Of a DNA stretch of 64,000 nucleotides, positions 41,742 to 50,439 are shown piece by piece. This DNA comes from Castellaniella sp035707805 (GTDB taxonomy: Bacteria; Pseudomonadota; Gammaproteobacteria; Burkholderiales; Burkholderiaceae_B). Numbering within the stretch: the first letter of the stretch is position 1; the number at the start of each line of letters is the position of its first letter. A model generated the notes under the pieces. The model did no database searches. It was given only the letters and a program-made list of their open reading frames with translations, and was not told the origin of the DNA. The translations under genes were made by a program, and so were the position numbers. Where the stretch lies: assembly GCA_035707805.1 (NCBI GenBank), contig DASSTS010000033.1:1-64000 (forward strand). The letters are read 5' to 3'.

Positions 41742-43409
41742 ATGGAGTTTATCGTCGGCAATCTCGCCCCGATCATGTTCGTCAACCTGATCGTCTTCCT
41801 GCTGTTCGGCTTTCCGGTCGCCTTTTCCCTGGCGGCCACCGGTGTGGTGTACGGCCTGGTGGCCGTGCAGCAGGACCTGATGAGCCCGCTGCTGTTCCAG
41901 GCCCTGCCGCAGCGCATCTTCGGCATCGTCGGCAACGACACCTTGCTGGCGGTCCCGTTCTTCACCTTCATGGGGCTGATCCTGGAACGCTCGGGCATGG
42001 CCGAGGACCTGCTCGACACGGTGGGCCGCCTGTTCGGCCCTCTGCGCGGCGGCCTGGCCATCGCCGTCGTGTTCGTGGGCGCGCTGCTGGCGGCCACCAC
42101 CGGGGTGGTGTCGGCCTCGGTGATCTCCATGGGCCTGATTTCGCTGCCCATCATGCTGCGCTACGGCTACGACCGGCGGCTCGCATCGGGCGTGATCGCG
42201 GCCTCCGGCACGCTGTCGCAGATCATCCCGCCCTCGCTGGTGCTGATCGTGCTGGCCGACCAGCTGGGACGCTCGATCGGCGACATGTACCGCGGGGCGA
42301 TGGTGCCGGGCCTGCTGCTGGCGGGCGCCTACATGGTCTACATCTTCATCATCGCCGTGGTCAAGCCCGGCCACGTGCCGGCGCTGCCGCCCGAGGCGCG
42401 CGGCGAGGTCGATGCCAAGGGACGACGCGGGCTGCGCTCGCTGCTGGTGCTGACCGTGATCGCCGCCGCCGTGGCGCACTGGGGGTCGGACTATTATTTC
42501 CGCTCGCATACGGACATCCCGGTCGACGAGCGCATCGTCATCATCCTGCTGATCTGGGGCTGCGCGGCCCTGGCCATGGCGCTGGGCAACCGGCTGCTGC
42601 GCCTGGGGTGGCTGTCCTCGCTGGCCGAGCAAGTCGTGTTCGTCATGATTCCGCCGCTCGCCCTGATCTTCCTGGTGCTGGGCACGATCTTCATCGGCGT
42701 GGCCACGCCCACCGAGGGCGGCGCCATGGGCGCGGTCGGCGCGCTCATCATGGCGGTGTCGCGGGGCCGGTTCTCCCTGCAGCAGTTGCGCCAGGCCATG
42801 GAAAGCACGGCACGCCTGACCTGCTTCGTGATCTTCATCCTGGTGGGCTCGACGATCTTCAGCCTCAGCTTCCGGGGCATCAACGGCGACGTCTGGGTCG
42901 AGCAGCTGCTGCTGCACGTGCCGGGGGGCGAGGTGGGCTTCCTGATCGTGGTCAGCCTGATCACGTTCTTTCTCGCATTCTTCCTCGATTTCTTCGAGCT
43001 CGCCTTCATCATCGTTCCGCTGCTGGGGCCGGTGGCCGACAAGATGGGCATCGACCTGATCTGGTTCGGCGTGCTGCTGGCCGTCAACATGCAGACCTCG
43101 TTCGTGCATCCGCCCTTCGGTTTCGCCCTGTTCTACCTGCGCTCGGTCGCGCCCAAGGAAGACTACCGCGACCGGGTGACCGGCCAGCTCATCCCCAAGG
43201 TCACGACCGCCCAGATCTACTGGGGCTCGATTCCCTTCATCGTCATCCAGGTCCTCATGGTGATCGCGGTGCTGGTCTTCCCCGGCATGGTGACGCACTA
43301 CAAGAGCAATGCCTCCACGGTGAATCCGGCGTCCGTGACCTTCGGCCAGGACAGCGCCTACGGCCTGGATTCCTACGGCGGGGGCGACGCGGGCGGGGCG
43401 TTCCAGTGA
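41742..43409 (+). CDS. dctM: TRAP transporter large permease (DctM type)
   Basis: 555 residues, longer than the common 425-430, as in the larger DctM subgroup paired with this DctQ type. About 12-14 helices; FPVAFSLAATGVVYGL, DTLLAVPFFTFMGLILERSGMAEDLL, AATTGVVSASVISMGLISLPIMLRYGYD, GTIFIGVATPTEGGAMGAVGAL, HPPFGFALFYLRSVAP. ATG 41742 is preferred to a TTG at 41736. The substrate is unknown. Its TGA overlaps the trpF GTG by three bases (GTGA). Confidence 0.93.
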   Translation: MEFIVGNLAPIMFVNLIVFLLFGFPVAFSLAATGVVYGLVAVQQDLMSPLLFQALPQRIFGIVGNDTLLAVPFFTFMGLILERSGMAEDLLDTVGRLFGPLRGGLAIAVVFVGALLAATTGVVSASVISMGLISLPIMLRYGYDRRLASGVIAASGTLSQIIPPSLVLIVLADQLGRSIGDMYRGAMVPGLLLAGAYMVYIFIIAVVKPGHVPALPPEARGEVDAKGRRGLRSLLVLTVIAAAVAHWGSDYYFRSHTDIPVDERIVIILLIWGCAALAMALGNRLLRLGWLSSLAEQVVFVMIPPLALIFLVLGTIFIGVATPTEGGAMGAVGALIMAVSRGRFSLQQLRQAMESTARLTCFVIFILVGSTIFSLSFRGINGDVWVEQLLLHVPGGEVGFLIVVSLITFFLAFFLDFFELAFIIVPLLGPVADKMGIDLIWFGVLLAVNMQTSFVHPPFGFALFYLRSVAPKEDYRDRVTGQLIPKVTTAQIYWGSIPFIVIQVLMVIAVLVFPGMVTHYKSNASTVNPASVTFGQDSAYGLDSYGGGDAGGAFQ

Positions 43410-44077
43410 ACGCGGCCGCGCGCACACGCGTCAAGATCTGCGGGCTGACCCGCCTGCAGGACCTGGACGCCGCGGTGGCCGCGGGGGCCGACGCCGTCGG
43501 CCTGGTCTTCTATCCGCCCAGCCGCCGCTGCCTGGGCCTCGAGCAGGCCGCGGCGCTGCGCGCCCGGGCGCCGGCCTTCGTCGGCGTCACGGCCCTGTTC
43601 GTGAATCCCGAGGCGCCTGCCGTGCAGCAGGTGATCGAGGCCGTGCGCCCGGACCTGCTGCAGTTCCACGGCGAGGAATCCCCTGATTTCTGCGCCGGGT
43701 TCGGCATGCGCTATCTCAAGGCCTTCCGGGCGGGGGCGCCGGGGCTGGACACGGCCGCCGGCCTGGCCCGGGCCTGCGAGGCCCACGGCCGGGCGGCCGG
43801 CTGGCTGTTCGACAGCTACAGCCCGGGGTACGGCGGCAGCGGCAGCAGTTTCGACACGGCCTTGCTGGCCGGGGTGCCGCGCGGCGCCGGCGTGCCGGCG
43901 CTGATCCTGTCGGGCGGCCTGCAGGCGGGAACGGTGGGCGGGCAGATCGCCGCCCTGGCGCCGTTTGCCGTCGACGTCAGCAGCGGGGTCGAGTCGGCGC
44001 CCGGCATCAAGGACCCGGAACGCATCCGGGCATTTCTGCAGGCGGTGCGGGCCGCCGACGCGGCCCGGATGTCCTGA
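43406..44077 (+). CDS. trpF: Phosphoribosylanthranilate isomerase
   Basis: 223 residues. Third dedicated step of tryptophan synthesis. TRVKICGLTRLQDLDAAVAAGADAVGLVF (catalytic Cys in KICGLT), LLQFHGEES, FDSYSPGYGGSGSSFD and LSGGLQAGTVG, SSGVESAPGIKDPERI. The start is GTG 43406 inside the dctM stop, so it depends on dctM translation. trpB and trpA, its usual downstream partners, are absent; a convergent MFS gene follows instead. Confidence 0.96.
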   Translation: MNAAARTRVKICGLTRLQDLDAAVAAGADAVGLVFYPPSRRCLGLEQAAALRARAPAFVGVTALFVNPEAPAVQQVIEAVRPDLLQFHGEESPDFCAGFGMRYLKAFRAGAPGLDTAAGLARACEAHGRAAGWLFDSYSPGYGGSGSSFDTALLAGVPRGAGVPALILSGGLQAGTVGGQIAALAPFAVDVSSGVESAPGIKDPERIRAFLQAVRAADAARMS

Positions 44078-44079
44078 GG

Positions 44080-44100
44080 CGCCCGGGCCAGGCCCGGGCG
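44080..44100. terminator. Hairpin between convergent trpF and MFS genes
   Basis: CGCCCGGGCC (44080-44089), A, GGCCCGGGCG (44091-44100), a perfect inverted repeat in the 28-base gap between two convergent genes. No T-run on either side; it may slow polymerase or protect 3' ends in both directions. Confidence 0.5.
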
Positions 44101-44105
44101 GGTGT

Positions 44106-45455
44106 TCAGGCGGCGCGGCGCCGGGCCGACCGGTTGACGGCCAGGGCCGCCAGAGTGCAGACCGCGCCCGACAGCAGATACCCGCTGATTCCGCCCAGGC
44201 CGTAGCGGTCCGAGACCCCCAGCGCGACCAGCGGCGCGAAAGCCGCGCCCACCAGCCATGCCAGATCGGCGGTCAGCGCGGCGCCCGTGTAGCGGCATGC
44301 CGGCAGGAAATTGGCCGTGGCTGTGCCCGAGGACTGGCCGTAGGACAGGCCCAGCAGCGCGAAGCCGGCCAGGATGAACGTATCCTGGCGCATCGCGCCG
44401 CCGCCCAGCAGCCAGGGCGAGGCGAGGGCGAAGGCGCCGATCAGCACGGCCACCAGGCCCAGCGTGTGGCGCCGGCCGATGCGGTTGGCCAGGTGCCCGG
44501 AAACCAGCATGGCGCCCAGGGCGATCGCCGCGCCCAGGAGTTCGATCGTCAATACCTGGGGCACGGTTCTCTGATGCCGCAGGACGAGCCAGGACAGCGG
44601 AAACAGCGTGACCAGGTGGAACAGCGCATAGCTCGCCAGCGCGGCGAAGGCGCCGGTGACGATGTGCCGGCCCTGGGTGCGGACCATCTCCAGCGTGCCG
44701 ATCGGGCGCAGTTCGCGTTCTTCCAGCAGGCGCGAGAAATCGTTGTCCATCACCAGCCGCAGGCGCGCGAACAGCCCCACGACGTTGATGGCCAAGGCCA
44801 CGAAGAACGGAAAGCGCCAGCCCCAGCCGGTGAAGTCCGCCGGTTCCAGGCGGGTGTACAGGTAGAGGAACAGCGCGGCGGCCACGAAGAAGCCGAGGGG
44901 CGCCGACAGCTGCCCCAGCATGGCGTACCAGCCGCGCCGCCGGGCGGGCGCGTTCAGGGCCAGCAGCGAGGGCAGGCCGTCCCAGGAGCCGCCCCAGGCA
45001 ATGCCCTGCAGGCAGCGAAAAAGCGCCAGCAGGACGATGGCGTGCACGCCCAGGGTCTCGTGGGTCGGCAGGAAGGCGATGCCCGCCGTGGCCGTGCCCA
45101 GCAGGAACAGCGCCGCCGTCAGCTTCATGCCCCGGCCCCAGTGCTTTTGCACGTGCATGAACAGCGTCGTGCCGAAGGGCCGGGTAATGAAGGCCAGGGC
45201 GAAGATGGCAAAGGCGTACAGCGTGCCGGTAAGGGGATCCGCGAAGGGAAAGAACACCTGGGGAAACACGATCACCGAGGCGATCCCGTAGGTGAAGAAG
45301 TCGAAGTATTCCGAGGTGCGGCCGATGATCACGCCGACCGCGATGTCGCCGGGGGATACGGAAGGGTGGCCCTCGGCGTGGCGGGCGGCCCTGGCCTGGT
45401 CGTCTTCCCGGGCGCGCGGTCCGGGCAGGCGGGTGTTGAGGATATGTGCTGTCAT
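44106..45455 (-). CDS. MFS transporter, metabolite:H+ symporter (MHS) type
   Basis: 449 residues, twelve predicted helices. MHS-family marks: GDIAVGVIIGRTSEYFDFFTYGIASVIVFP at the first helix, FITRPFGTTLFMHVQKHWGRGMKL in the loop between helices 2 and 3, and LANRIGRRHTLGL in the second half. MHS proteins import organic acids or osmolytes. The ATG at 45455 has AGGAGG 5 bases upstream; an upstream in-frame extension to 45596 lacks such a site. It is divergent from cyoA over 212 bases that hold a long-range inverted repeat. Confidence 0.9.
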   Translation of the reverse strand: MTAHILNTRLPGPRAREDDQARAARHAEGHPSVSPGDIAVGVIIGRTSEYFDFFTYGIASVIVFPQVFFPFADPLTGTLYAFAIFALAFITRPFGTTLFMHVQKHWGRGMKLTAALFLLGTATAGIAFLPTHETLGVHAIVLLALFRCLQGIAWGGSWDGLPSLLALNAPARRRGWYAMLGQLSAPLGFFVAAALFLYLYTRLEPADFTGWGWRFPFFVALAINVVGLFARLRLVMDNDFSRLLEERELRPIGTLEMVRTQGRHIVTGAFAALASYALFHLVTLFPLSWLVLRHQRTVPQVLTIELLGAAIALGAMLVSGHLANRIGRRHTLGLVAVLIGAFALASPWLLGGGAMRQDTFILAGFALLGLSYGQSSGTATANFLPACRYTGAALTADLAWLVGAAFAPLVALGVSDRYGLGGISGYLLSGAVCTLAALAVNRSARRRAA

Positions 45456-45538
45456 CGGGTCCTCCTGGTCTGCGACGCGGGCCGCCCGCGCGCAGGCGGC
45501 CTCGCACATAGGATTCCATGCCGGCGCCGGAGTCCGCC

Positions 45539-45597
45539 ATTGGACATTACCCGCAGTAACCCTGCCCACCGAAGGGGCATGAGTCAAAATGTCCAAT
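45539..45597. promoter_or_regulatory. 10-bp inverted repeat in the MFS/cyoA intergenic region
   Basis: ATTGGACATT (45539-45548) and AATGTCCAAT (45588-45597) are perfect reverse complements, 39 bases apart, inside the 212-base divergent region. A similar half (GACATTTCAA) lies at 45607-45616. The centres are 49 bases apart. The spacing suits two bound regulator units or a looped complex controlling cyo, the MFS gene or both. A weak -10 (TATAGT, 45620-45625) follows on the cyo side. Function is inferred. Confidence 0.45.
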
Positions 45598-45667
45598 TTT
45601 CACCTCGACATTTCAAATCTATAGTAACGGCCTCGCTTGAAGACACCTGGAATCGGCACGCAAGGCA

Positions 45668-46576
45668 ATGAGGCACGACAAGATTCTGAAACGACTGCTG
45701 GGCACGGCCCCGGTCCTGCTGTTGGGCGGCTGCAACGCCGTGCTGCTGAACCCCTCGGGCGACGTGGCCCTGCAGCAGCGCAACCTGATCTACACGGCGA
45801 CCGGCCTGATGCTGATCGTCATCCTGCCGGTGATCGCCGCCACGATCCTGTTCGCCTGGCGCTACCGGGCGACCAACCGCAAGGCCCGCCACGAGCCCGA
45901 CTGGGACCACTCCACCCGCCTGGAGCTGGTGATCTGGTCGGTGCCGCTGATGATCATCATCGCGCTGGGCAGCGTCACCTGGGTCAGCACCCACCTGCTC
46001 GATCCCTACCGCCCGCTGAGCCGGATCTCGGCGGACAAGCCCCTGGCCGCCCACGTCGAGCCGCTCACCGTCGAGGTGGTGGCCCTGGACTGGAAGTGGC
46101 TGTTCATCTACCCCGAATACGGTTTTGCCACCGTGAACGAGCTGGCGGCGCCGGTGGATCGGCCGATCCGCTTCAAGATCACGGCCTCCTCGGTGATGAA
46201 TTCCTTCTTCATCCCCGCGCTGGCCGGCCAGATCTACGCCATGCCGGGCATGCAGACGATGCTGCACGCGGTGATCAACGCGCCCGGCGACTACGAGGGC
46301 ATGTCCGCGAACTACAGCGGCGCGGGATTCTCGGGCATGCATTTCCGCTTCCACGGTCTGGACCAGGCGGGCTTTGACCAATGGGTGGCGAAGAACCGCG
46401 CCGCCGGCGGCATCCTGGATCGCGCGGCCTACCAGGCCCTGGAGAGGCCCAGCGAGAATGACCCGGTGCGCCGCTGGGCGGCCGTCGACCCCGACCTGTA
46501 CCGCCTGATCCTGAATCGCTGCGTGCGGCCCGGCTCGACCTGCATGAGCGACCTCATGCAGCCTATGGAGAAGTAA
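45668..46576 (+). CDS. cyoA: Cytochrome bo-type ubiquinol oxidase subunit II
   Basis: 302 residues. A lipoprotein signal (LLLGGC, lipid on Cys22), two membrane helices (about 40-62 and 92-112), then the periplasmic cupredoxin domain (VEVVALDWKWLFIYPEYGFATVNELAAP, MNSFFIPALAGQIYAMPGMQT). The copper-A ligands of cytochrome c oxidases are missing, as expected for quinol oxidases. It leads cyoABCD; cyoB starts 2 bases after its stop. Confidence 0.96.
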   Translation: MRHDKILKRLLGTAPVLLLGGCNAVLLNPSGDVALQQRNLIYTATGLMLIVILPVIAATILFAWRYRATNRKARHEPDWDHSTRLELVIWSVPLMIIIALGSVTWVSTHLLDPYRPLSRISADKPLAAHVEPLTVEVVALDWKWLFIYPEYGFATVNELAAPVDRPIRFKITASSVMNSFFIPALAGQIYAMPGMQTMLHAVINAPGDYEGMSANYSGAGFSGMHFRFHGLDQAGFDQWVAKNRAAGGILDRAAYQALERPSENDPVRRWAAVDPDLYRLILNRCVRPGSTCMSDLMQPMEK

Positions 46577-46578
46577 AA

Positions 46579-48570
46579 ATGGATTTGCGAACCTGGATCC
46601 TGGGCCGGCTCAGCCTGGAGGCCATTCCCTATCACGAGCCGATCCTGGTGGCGACCTTCGCCGGGGTGGCCGTGATCGGCCTGGCCGTCCTGGCCCTGAT
46701 GACGCGCTACCGCCTGTGGGGCCCGCTGTGGCGCGACTGGGTCGTGAGCATCGACCACAAGAAGATCGGCATCATGTACATGGCGCTGGGCGTGGTGATG
46801 CTGCTGCGCGGCTTTGCCGACGCGGCCATGATGCGCCTGCAGCAGGCGGTGTCATTCGGCGACGCGCTGGGCTACCTGCCGCCGCACCACTACGATCAGA
46901 TCTTCACTGCGCACGGCGTGATCATGATCTTCTTCGTGGCCATGCCGTTCATCACCGGCCTGATGAACTATGTCGTGCCGCTGCAGATCGGCGCGCGCGA
47001 CGTGGCCTTTCCCTTCCTGAACAACTTCAGCTTCTGGATGACCACGGGCGGCGCCGTCCTGGTGATGATGTCGCTGTTCGTGGGCGAGTTCGCCCGCACC
47101 GGCTGGCTGGCCTATCCGCCGCTCTCGGGCCTGGGCTTCAGTCCCGACGTGGGGGTGGACTACTACATCTGGGCGCTGCAGGTCGCCGGCGTGGGCACGC
47201 TGCTGTCCGGGATCAACCTGGCGGTCACCATCATCAAGATGCGCGCGCCGGGCATGAAGCTCATGAAGATGCCGGTCTTCACCTGGACCGCGCTGTGCAC
47301 CAACATCCTCATCATCATCACCTTCCCGGTGCTGACGGCCACGCTCGCGCTGCTGGGCATGGACCGCTACCTGGGCACCCAGTTCTTCACCAACGACCTG
47401 GGCGGCAATCCGATGATGTACGTGAACCTGATCTGGATCTGGGGCCATCCGGAGGTCTACATCCTGATCCTGCCGCTGTTCGGCGCGTTCTCCGAGATCG
47501 CCGCCACGTACTGCGGCAAGCGCCTGTTCGGCTACACGTCCATGGTGTATGCGACCATCGTGATCACGGTGCTGTCCTACCTGGTCTGGCTGCACCATTT
47601 CTTCACCATGGGTTCGGGCGCCAGCGTCAACTCCTTCTTCGGCATCACGACGATGATCATCTCGATCCCCACGGGGGCGAAGATCTTCAATTGGCTGTTC
47701 ACCATGTACCGGGGCCGCATCCGCTTCGAGCTGCCCATGATGTGGACGGTGGCCTTCATGATCACCTTCGTGATCGGCGGGATGACGGGCGTGCTGCTGG
47801 CCGTGCCGCCGGCCGACTTCGTGCTGCACAACAGCCTGTTCCTGATCGCGCACTTCCACAACGTCATCATCGGCGGGGTGGTGTTCGGCGTGTTCGCCGC
47901 GATCAACTACTGGTTCCCCAAGGCCTTCGGCTTCCGCCTGAACGCGTTCTGGGGCAAATGCTCCTTCTGGTGCTGGGTGGTGGGTTTCTGGGTGGCCTTC
48001 ATGCCGCTCTACATCCTGGGCCTGATGGGCGTCACCCGCCGCCTGAGCCACTTCGAGGATCCCTCGCTGCAGATCTGGTTCCAGGTCGCCGCGGCCGGCG
48101 CCGTCCTGATCGCGCTGGGCATCGCGTTCTTCCTGGTGCAGATCTACGTCAGCTGGCGCGACCGCGAGGCGCTGCGCGACGTCACGGGCGACCCCTGGGA
48201 CGGCCGCACCCTGGAATGGTCGACCTCGTCGCCCCCGCCGGACTACAACTTCGCCTTCACTCCGCGCGTCCATGAACGCGACGCCTGGTGGCACATGAAG
48301 CAGTCGGACTACCGCCGGCCCGAGGATGGCTTCGTCGACATCCACATGCCGAAGAACACCGCCGCCGGCTTCATCCTGGCCGCGTTGAGCTCGGTCCTCG
48401 GCTTCACCCTGATCTGGCACATGTGGGCGCCGGCGATCGCGGCCTTCGTGGTCCTGATCGCCGCCGCCATCCGCCATACCTTCAACTACCGCCGCGACAC
48501 CCACGTTCCCGCCACGGACGTGGCGCGCGCGGAGCACGCCCGCACCCTGCAGTTGGCCCGCCATGTCTGA
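46579..48570 (+). CDS. cyoB: Cytochrome bo-type ubiquinol oxidase subunit I
   Basis: 663 residues, full length. The catalytic haem-copper subunit that reduces oxygen and pumps protons. WVVSIDHKKIGIMYMALGVVM, FTAHGVIMIFFVAMPFITG (low-spin haem His), WIWGHPEVYILILPLFGAFSE (CuB His-Tyr cross-link), VWLHHFFTMGSG (CuB His pair), and IAHFHNVIIGGVVFGVFAAINYW (haem ligands). It overlaps cyoC by 8 bases. The haem O synthase gene cyoE is not in the window. Confidence 0.98.
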   Translation: MDLRTWILGRLSLEAIPYHEPILVATFAGVAVIGLAVLALMTRYRLWGPLWRDWVVSIDHKKIGIMYMALGVVMLLRGFADAAMMRLQQAVSFGDALGYLPPHHYDQIFTAHGVIMIFFVAMPFITGLMNYVVPLQIGARDVAFPFLNNFSFWMTTGGAVLVMMSLFVGEFARTGWLAYPPLSGLGFSPDVGVDYYIWALQVAGVGTLLSGINLAVTIIKMRAPGMKLMKMPVFTWTALCTNILIIITFPVLTATLALLGMDRYLGTQFFTNDLGGNPMMYVNLIWIWGHPEVYILILPLFGAFSEIAATYCGKRLFGYTSMVYATIVITVLSYLVWLHHFFTMGSGASVNSFFGITTMIISIPTGAKIFNWLFTMYRGRIRFELPMMWTVAFMITFVIGGMTGVLLAVPPADFVLHNSLFLIAHFHNVIIGGVVFGVFAAINYWFPKAFGFRLNAFWGKCSFWCWVVGFWVAFMPLYILGLMGVTRRLSHFEDPSLQIWFQVAAAGAVLIALGIAFFLVQIYVSWRDREALRDVTGDPWDGRTLEWSTSSPPPDYNFAFTPRVHERDAWWHMKQSDYRRPEDGFVDIHMPKNTAAGFILAALSSVLGFTLIWHMWAPAIAAFVVLIAAAIRHTFNYRRDTHVPATDVARAEHARTLQLARHV

Positions 48571-49210
48571 TACCCACATCCTGCACGCACCCGCGGCGGG
48601 CGGCCCGGCCGCCGCCCGCGATTCCCGCTTCATCGTCCGGGAACCCCATCATCCGGAAAACGGCACGCTGCTCGGCTTCTGGATCTACCTGATGAGCGAT
48701 TGCCTGATCTTCGCCTGCCTGTTCGCCGTGTACGGCGTGCAGGGCAGGGCGTATGCGGGCGGGCCGACGGGCGCCCAGCTGTTCGACCTGCCGCTGGTGG
48801 CGGTGAACACGGCCATGCTGCTGCTGTCCTCGATCACCTACGGCTTCGCCATGCTGGAGTCCCAGCGCGGCCGGCTGCGCCAGACCCTGGGCTGGCTGGT
48901 GGTGACGGGGCTGTTCGGGCTGGCCTTCCTGGCGCTGGAGCTGCACGAGTTCCACCATCTGATCGAGCACGGCGCAAGCCCAGGGCGCAGCGCCTTCCTG
49001 TCATCATTCTTCACGCTGGTCGGCACCCACGGCCTGCACGTGACCTTCGGGATCGTGTGGCTGGTCACGCTGCTGTTCCAGCTCGGGCGTCACGGCCTGA
49101 TTCCGGAGAACCGGCGCCGCCTGATGTGCCTGTCGATGTTCTGGCACTTCCTGGACGTGGTCTGGATCGGCGTCTTCACCTTTGTCTACCTGATGGGAGT
49201 GCTGCCATGA
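48563..49210 (+). CDS. cyoC: Cytochrome bo-type ubiquinol oxidase subunit III
   Basis: 215 residues, five helices as in CyoC. GFWIYLMSDCLIFACLFAVYGVQ, LELHEFHHLIEHGASPGRSAFLSSFFTLVGTHGLHV, FWHFLDVVWIGVFTFVYLMG. Start ATG 48563 overlaps cyoB; stop overlaps the cyoD start (ATGA). Confidence 0.96.
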   Translation: MSDTHILHAPAAGGPAAARDSRFIVREPHHPENGTLLGFWIYLMSDCLIFACLFAVYGVQGRAYAGGPTGAQLFDLPLVAVNTAMLLLSSITYGFAMLESQRGRLRQTLGWLVVTGLFGLAFLALELHEFHHLIEHGASPGRSAFLSSFFTLVGTHGLHVTFGIVWLVTLLFQLGRHGLIPENRRRLMCLSMFWHFLDVVWIGVFTFVYLMGVLP

Positions 49211-49593
49211 GCCACGATCACACCACGCCCGGGCACGACGCGGCCCATGCCGGGGAAGGCGGCCATGCGCCCAGCACGTTCCGCGGCTACATGACCGGCT
49301 TCGTCCTGTCGGTGATCCTGACCGTGATCCCGTTCTGGCTGGTGATGGACGGCGTCCTGGCGGGCTCGGGCGCCACCGCCCTGGCGATCCTGGGGATCGG
49401 CGCCGTGCAGATGGTGGTGCACATGGTCTATTTCCTGCACATGAATCCGCGCTCCGAAGGCGGCTGGACCTTGCTGGCGCTGATCTTCACCGTCATCATC
49501 GTGGCCATCGCTTTGGCGGGCTCTCTGTGGGTGATGTACCATCTCAACGTCAATATGATGCCGGGGCATCTGCACGACATGCCGTCGATGTAG
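49207..49593 (+). CDS. cyoD: Cytochrome bo-type ubiquinol oxidase subunit IV
   Basis: 128 residues. A His-rich N-terminus (MSHDHTTPGHDAAHAGEGGH), then three helices with STFRGYMTGFVLSVILTVIPFWLV, AVQMVVHMVYFLHM and LLALIFTVIIVAIALAGSLWVMYHLN. This subunit helps stabilise CuB. The start overlaps cyoC. The next gene (SURF1) is about 70 bases further. Confidence 0.95.
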   Translation: MSHDHTTPGHDAAHAGEGGHAPSTFRGYMTGFVLSVILTVIPFWLVMDGVLAGSGATALAILGIGAVQMVVHMVYFLHMNPRSEGGWTLLALIFTVIIVAIALAGSLWVMYHLNVNMMPGHLHDMPSM

Positions 49594-49665
49594 GCTCCGC
49601 GCGACCGCAAGCCCGCTTCGGCCGGCCGCGTCCCCGTCTCCCGCATCCGCTTGTTTTCGTCCATC

Positions 49666-50439
49666 GTGTCCCAACGCCCCTCACGCCCCTTGCCCACGGG
49701 ATGGCTCGTCCTCTGGACCGTCCTGCTCGTGGCGGCGCTGGGCGGCTTCGTCGCGCTGGGCACCTGGCAGATCCAGCGGATGCACTGGAAACACGCGCTC
49801 ATGGCGCGGGTCGACGGCTTCCTGCATGCGCCGCCCGTTGCCGCGCCGGGGCCCGGGGCCTGGGCGGGCCTGCGGTCCGGCCGCGACGAATACCGGCGGG
49901 TCGCGCTGCACGGCGTCCTGCTGGACCGTGAAATCCTGGTCCAGGCCAATACCGGGCTGGGCGCGGGGTTCTGGGTCATGACGCCCCTGCGGCGCGACGA
50001 CGGCAGCATCGTCTTCGTCAACCGCGGCTTCGTCGATGCGGCGCATCGCGATCCCGGCAGCCGGGGCGGGCCCGCGCCAAGCGGCCCGGTGCGCATTGAG
50101 GGCCTGCTGCGCCTGTCGCAGCCCGGCGGCGGCTTTCTGCGCCGCAACGCGCCGGAGCAGGGGCGCTGGTATTCCCGCGACGTGGCCGCCATGGCCCGGT
50201 CCCTGGGCCTGCCGTCGGTCGCGCCGTATTTCGTCGACCAGTCGGCGGACGGCGGCGCCGACGGGCTTGCCGTGTCGCGGCCGCGCCGCTGGCCCGTGCC
50301 CGGCCTGACGGTCGTGCATTTCCGCGATGCGCACCTCGGCTACGCGCTCACCTGGTACGCGCTGGCGGCCATGACGGCGGCGGCTCTGGCCTACGGCGCG
50401 CGTCAGGAATGGCGGCGCCGCGCCGGAGGGCGGGCATGA
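49666..50439 (+). CDS. SURF1 family oxidase assembly protein
   Basis: About 257 residues. Two helices flank a periplasmic domain: WLVLWTVLLVAALGGFVALGTWQIQRMHWKHALM at the N-terminus and GYALTWYALAAMTAAALAYG at the C-terminus; DEYRRVALHGVLL, GFWVMTPLRRDDGSIVFVNRGFV. SURF1 proteins deliver haem to haem-copper oxidases; its position after cyoD suggests a quinol-oxidase-dedicated form (Surf1q). The start is uncertain: GTG 49666 is given, TTG 49651 is possible, neither has a good ribosome site. The stop overlaps regB. Confidence 0.9.
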   Translation: MSQRPSRPLPTGWLVLWTVLLVAALGGFVALGTWQIQRMHWKHALMARVDGFLHAPPVAAPGPGAWAGLRSGRDEYRRVALHGVLLDREILVQANTGLGAGFWVMTPLRRDDGSIVFVNRGFVDAAHRDPGSRGGPAPSGPVRIEGLLRLSQPGGGFLRRNAPEQGRWYSRDVAAMARSLGLPSVAPYFVDQSADGGADGLAVSRPRRWPVPGLTVVHFRDAHLGYALTWYALAAMTAAALAYGARQEWRRRAGGRA

